This document shows, piece by piece, positions 59,600-64,000 of a stretch of 64,000 nt of DNA (position 1 is its first letter; each line of letters opens with the position of its first letter). Source of the stretch: Silene latifolia (taxonomy: Eukaryota; Streptophyta; Magnoliopsida; Caryophyllales; Caryophyllaceae); the NCBI RefSeq assembly GCF_048544455.1, contig NC_133537.1, positions 15,561,541 through 15,625,540 of the forward strand. The letters are read 5' to 3'. A model generated the notes under the pieces. The model did not search any database and had not been told where the DNA came from. It was given only the letters and a program-made list of their open reading frames with translations. Both the position numbers and the translations under genes were made by a program.

Positions 59600-62511
59600 T
59601 ACCAGTGGTGGGAGAGTTTGAGGATGTGTTTCCGGAGGAGATTCCGGGGTTGCCACCGAAGAGAGAGATAGATTTCACGGTTGAGTTGAAACCGGGGACG
59701 GGGCCAATCTCTAAGGCACCGTACCGGATGGGTCCTAAGGAGATGGAGGAGCTTAGGAAGCAGTTAGATGATCTGATAGAGAAGGGATACATTAGACCAA
59801 GTGTATCGCCGTGGGGAGCACCAGTTCTTTTTGTGAAAAAGAAAGATGGGAGTTCGAGGTTGTGCATAGACTATAGAGAGCTGAACCGAGTGACAGTGAA
59901 GAACAAGTATCCTTTGCCAAGGATAGATGACTTGTTTGATCAGTTGAGTGGTGCATCAGTCTTTTCCAAGATTGATTTGAGGTCGGGGTACCATCAGGTG
60001 AAGATTAGAGAGGTGGACATACCAAAGACAGCTTTCACGTCGAGGTATGGCCATTATGAGTATGTGGTGATGCCGTTTGGGTTATCTAATGCACCAGCAG
60101 TGTTTATGGATTTGATGAATAGGATCTTCAGACAGTTTTTGGATAAGTTTGTGGTGGTGTTTATCGATGACATCTTAGTCTACTCCAAGACTAAGGAGGA
60201 GCATGAGGAGCATCCGAGGATTGTGTTGCGGACTACGAGGGAGCATGAGTTATATGCTAAGTCTGTCCAAGTGCGAGTTACGGTTAGAGAAAGTTGCTTT
60301 TAAGGGCATGTTATCTCTAAGGAGGAGTAGGCGTGGACCCGCGAAGATTGAGGCGTGTGACAAAGTGGGAAGCACCAAAGAATGTTCTTTGAGATCGGGA
60401 GTTTTCTGGGTTTAGCTGGGTACTACAGACGGTTTATGAAAGATTTCTCCAAGATAGCTAGACCTATGACAGCGTTGATGAGAAAAGAGAACAGGTTTCG
60501 TTGGGATGAGAGTTGTGAGACGGCGTTCCAAACATTAAAGGAGCGTTTGACCACAGCTCTTATCTTAGCATTGCCTGAAGGGATTGAGAACTTTGAGGTT
60601 TATACAGATGCCTCAAAGAATGGGTTGGGATGTGTGTTGATGCAGAACGGTAAGGTGATTGCCTATGCTTCTAGGCAATTGAAGCCTTATGAGGAGAACT
60701 ACCCTACTCATGATCTGGAGTTGGGTGCAGTGGTGTTTGCTCTCAAGATATGGAGACATTACCTTTATGGAGCAATCTTTAAGGTATTTTCTGATCACAA
60801 GAGTCTCAAGTACATTTTCACTCAAAGGGAGTTGAACATGAGACAGAGGAGGTGGATGGAGCTGATTGGCGATTATGACATGGAAATTATCTACCATGAA
60901 GGGAAGGCCAATGTTGTTGCAGATGCTTTGAGTAGGAAGAGTGTACATTCTTTGTGTACGCTCTATCTTTGATGAGGTTGAGAGATGAGGTAGCGAAGTT
61001 TGGGATACATATGATGCAGAAAGGAGATGCCATGGGAGATTTGATAGTGCAGCTTGATCTTTATGAGGATATTCGAGGTAAACAGGCGTTGGATCCTAAG
61101 ATGGTTGAGTGGAGAGCTGGAGTAGAGAAAGGGACAGTGTCTCGATTCTCTATTCATACAGATGGTAGTTTGAGGTTTGACGGTAGGTGGTGTGTCCCTA
61201 AAGATGAGGAGTTGAAAAAGACTATCATGACAGAGGCACATTGCACACCATATTAAGTTCATCCAGGTGGAGATAAGTTGTACAAGGATTTAAAGAACAC
61301 GTTTTGGTGGCCTGGGATGAAGAAAGAGACAGCTGAGTTTGTGGCCCGTTGTTTGACATGCCAGAGAGTTAAAGGGGAACAACGACGACCACAAGGTAAG
61401 ATTCAGTCTTTAACGGTACCTAAGTGGAAGTGGGAGTCCATTTCTATGGATTTTATCGTGGGTTTGCCAAAGAGTCAAAAGGGTAACAACATGATTTGGG
61501 TAATAGTGGATCGAGTGACAAAGTCAGCTCACTTTGTTCCAATGAAAGATACATGGACTAAAGCACAATTGGCTATGGCCTATCGAAAGAACGTGCTTAA
61601 GTTACATGGAGTCCCTAAGGACATAGTGTCTGACAGAGATGCGAGATTTATATCAAGGTTTTGGAAAGAGTTGCAGGAATCGTTGGGAACAACTTTGAAG
61701 ATGAGTACAAAATTTCATCCTGCGCGATGACGGACAGACAGAGAGAACAATCAAAACTCTTGAGGATATGTTACGAGCTTGTGTGATGGACTTTGGTGGT
61801 AGCTGGGAACAGAGGTTGGATTTGATAGAGTTTTCTTACAACAACAGCTACCACACTAGTATTGGTATGGCACCGTTTGAGGCTTTGTATGGGAGGAGAT
61901 GTAGGAGTCCGATTTGTTGGGACGATAGTGCTGAGGCGGTGGTTTTAGGACCATAGATGGTACATGAGATGGTTGAACAGATCAAGATGATCAGGGAACG
62001 GATGAGAGCAGCTCAGGATAGGCAAAAGAGTTATGCAGATCTACATCGCCGAGATATAGAGTTTCAGGTTGGGGACAAGGTTCTTCTGAAAGTGTCTCCT
62101 ATGCGTGGGGTAATGAGATTTGGGAAGAAAGGCAAGCTGAGTCAGAAGTTTATCGGGCCTTATGAAATCTTAGAGCGAGTTGGGGAAGTTGCATATCGTC
62201 TGGCTTTACCAGCTGCGTTAGAGAGAGTGCATAATGTGTTTCATGTATCGCAGCTGCGGAAGTATATGAGTGATCCGTCACATGCGTTAGAGGCAGAGAG
62301 CTTAGAGCTAGATGAGTCCTTATCATATCTTGAGGTTCCTAAGCAGATTCTTGACCGAAAGGTTAGGAAGACTAGAAGTGGTGAGACAGTTTTGCTTAAG
62401 ATCCTTTGGTCTAACCACGAGACCGAGGAAGCTACATGGGAGCCAGAGGAGGCCATGAAAGAGCATTACCCTTTCCTTTTTGATCAGGTATGTATGGTTA
62501 CGGGGACGTAA
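59600..62511 (+). mobile_element. Element E RT, RNase H, integrase and chromodomain region
   Basis: Reverse transcriptase near 59690-60200 ([40 protein letters not shown]). RNase H near 60590-60930 ([24 protein letters not shown]). Integrase near 61270-61930 ([50 protein letters not shown]). The chromodomain lies near 62330-62480 (VPKQILDRKVRKTRSG, ILWSNHETEEATWEPEEAM), thought to bind marked histones and steer insertion. The coding frame is broken several times. Confidence 0.9.
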
Positions 62512-62734
62512 CCTTGTTTCTTTTAGGGGGGTAGGAGATGATCGCGAAGAGTTTTTAAGAGTTTTTGTACCCTTTTGTATGTTGTGTCGGTATGTTTGTC
62601 GGGATGAGTTTGGGTTAGTAACATGTTTTATGTCGAGTTTTGTTTTGGTTGTTGAGTAGGAAGTGTTGTGGGTGTATCTTTGTTTTGTGGTGGTTTGAAC
62701 TTCAGGGACGAAGTTCTTTTTAAGGAGGGAAGAC

Positions 62735-64000
62735 TGTAATACTCCGTATTTATGAGTCTCTGGGTACTCTAACGAGTAGGCCTTACTCTGTCGAGTAAGG
62801 GTGAGTTGCGTTTTAAAATAGTTTCTGACCTGTTGGGTACTCGATCGAGTAACTAAGATACTCGATCGAGTAAGGGGGCACTCGATCGAGTACCTTAGCT
62901 ACTCGATCGAGTAGCCATTTCTGACGGGGAGTTATTTCTCGGGTTTTGTTAATTATGCGATTAAGGTATATAATCTTTTCCGTCATTGTTCTAAATACTT
63001 TTCAAAACCTAAATTACTGTCAAGAGAGATAGCAAAGTACGTTCTTCACTTTAATCGCATTGTTAGCAAATCGCGGAGTTTGGAAGGTCGGATTTCATCG
63101 TTCGTTATACCGTTGAGATCCTTGCTTCGAGGGTAAGACCTATGTACCGTTTTTATTAAGTTGTTTAAACCTAATATGGGGATTTGGGGGTTTTGTGTAG
63201 ATTGTGATTTGGTAGTGTTTATGTGTTTGTATGATAGGAGGAGGTTTTGTAGAAGAGGCTTTTGATACAAATTTTTGAGACCGTCGATAGTTGTGCTTTC
63301 CAGGTAGGATTTCCTACTCAGTATTAGTCCCATAATGTGATGTTGATGTGTTGTGGTTGATTGAATAATATAGTAATTGTATTGTGACGGTTGTTGATTG
63401 TGATTGTTTGTCTCTGGTTCTTGAGACGCGTTCTCGGCTGAGTGGAGTCACTTGCGGGAGTGGCTTCACGCCCTAGTTTCGCCCTTCGTGGAACCCGCCA
63501 CGGAAGAGGATGTGCACATTAATGAACAGGGAAATCGCTCAATATGATGAGCGGGGATTGGGTGGGTACGGCTGCGGTCCCCCACTGGCAGGGCTGGTCC
63601 AATAGACAGTCGGTGATTGAGATTGGTGGGACTGATGTGATTGTGTGTGTGACGGGTGAGATATCTGTTTATCGTATTGTTGATATATATAGACTGTGTG
63701 ATTAGTACTGACCCCGTGTTGTTGTTTGTAAAACCTGCGGTGATCCATTCGGGGATGATGAGCGATGGTGAGCGAGTTTGAGTTGAGTCACATGGGATTC
63801 TTTGGGATGTGCCACTTTGTCGACGATAGAAGTCTTCATTTGTAGCTTAGTAGTTTAATAAACTTTGCATTTAGTTGATTAGACAGTTGGTTTGAGAACT
63901 TGTACCCGTATTTTGGGATTTGGCTTGATTTGTACTTTTCACTAAAGTTATACTATTAAATGTTGTTTCGTTATTGTCTTATAATTATCATGCCTCGGGT
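62735..64000 (+). repeat. Element E 3' LTR (cut by window end)
   Basis: Starts TGTAATACTCCGTATT after the purine-rich AAGGAGGGAAGAC and matches the 5' LTR up to the window edge, lacking only about the last 80 bases. Confidence 0.92.

Larger units (their letters stand above)
55744..64000 (+). mobile_element. Element E: Tekay-type chromovirus (Ty3/Gypsy), runs off window
   Basis: 5' LTR 55744-57092, tRNA-iMet primer site, gag, protease, RT, RNase H, integrase with a C-terminal chromodomain, a purine tract, and a 3' LTR from 62735 that continues beyond the window. The chromodomain and gag type place it with the Tekay/Del chromoviruses. The two LTRs are alike with a few per cent change and some short indels, so it is fairly young. 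It is broken, with about six interruptions of the coding region. The right target duplication is outside the window. Confidence 0.9.

Overview
The window is nuclear DNA of a flowering plant: spliced genes with GT-AG introns, plant-type LTR retrotransposons with tRNA-iMet or tRNA-Asp primer sites, plant L1-type LINEs, Helitrons, and Stowaway and hAT miniature elements. Many TACTCGATCGAGTA palindromes sit in the LTR elements, which makes me think of Caryophyllales, perhaps Caryophyllaceae; this is a guess from memory, not a demonstration.

Bases 1-14,000 are the gene-bearing part. A decayed LINE tail (1-91 and 1764-2061), split by a reverse-strand Helitron (92-1763) that itself carries a Stowaway element, ends only 67 bp before the start codon of a GH3 beta-xylosidase gene (BXL6-like, six exons, 764 residues, 2129-7522, +). 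Next come a small cysteine-rich transmembrane module gene (CYSTM, three exons, 76 residues, 8127-9175, +) and, on the minus strand, an eight-exon glycine-rich-domain-protein-like gene (GRDP/DUF1399, 838 residues, 13852-10008) whose tail is cysteine-rich rather than glycine-rich and has been partly duplicated downstream. One intron each of BXL6 and the GRDP gene holds a hAT-type miniature element with a clean 8-bp target duplication.

Bases 14,000-20,290 are AT-rich and gene-free: a long TA microsatellite, two Helitron 3' termini, a Stowaway element and a degenerate repeat patch.

Bases 20,290-53,340 form a deep nest of insertions, resolved by target-site duplications. A LINE was hit by a 1.28-kb solo LTR (21213-22490) and by a 2.76-kb LTR-like element of Ogre/Tat appearance (22952-25573 and 52061-52202). 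The latter was hit by a coding-free LTR element B on the minus strand (25574-52055). B's left LTR was hit by an Athila-type Gypsy element C (27134-47901). C was hit by a CRM-type chromovirus D (36339-42007) with 660-bp LTRs that differ at about 12 positions. The order runs from oldest outside to youngest inside.

Bases 53,340-64,000 hold a second LINE 3' fragment with an open frame (54501-55142) and a Tekay-type chromovirus E (55744 to beyond the window end) with a chromodomain. The termini, primer site and polypurine context of coding-free element B match those of E, suggesting B is a non-autonomous relative of E's family. I saw no new gene system; the most informative features are the nested stack, the B/E pairing, the palindrome arrays and the altered GRDP tail. 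All exon joins and element calls were made by eye.
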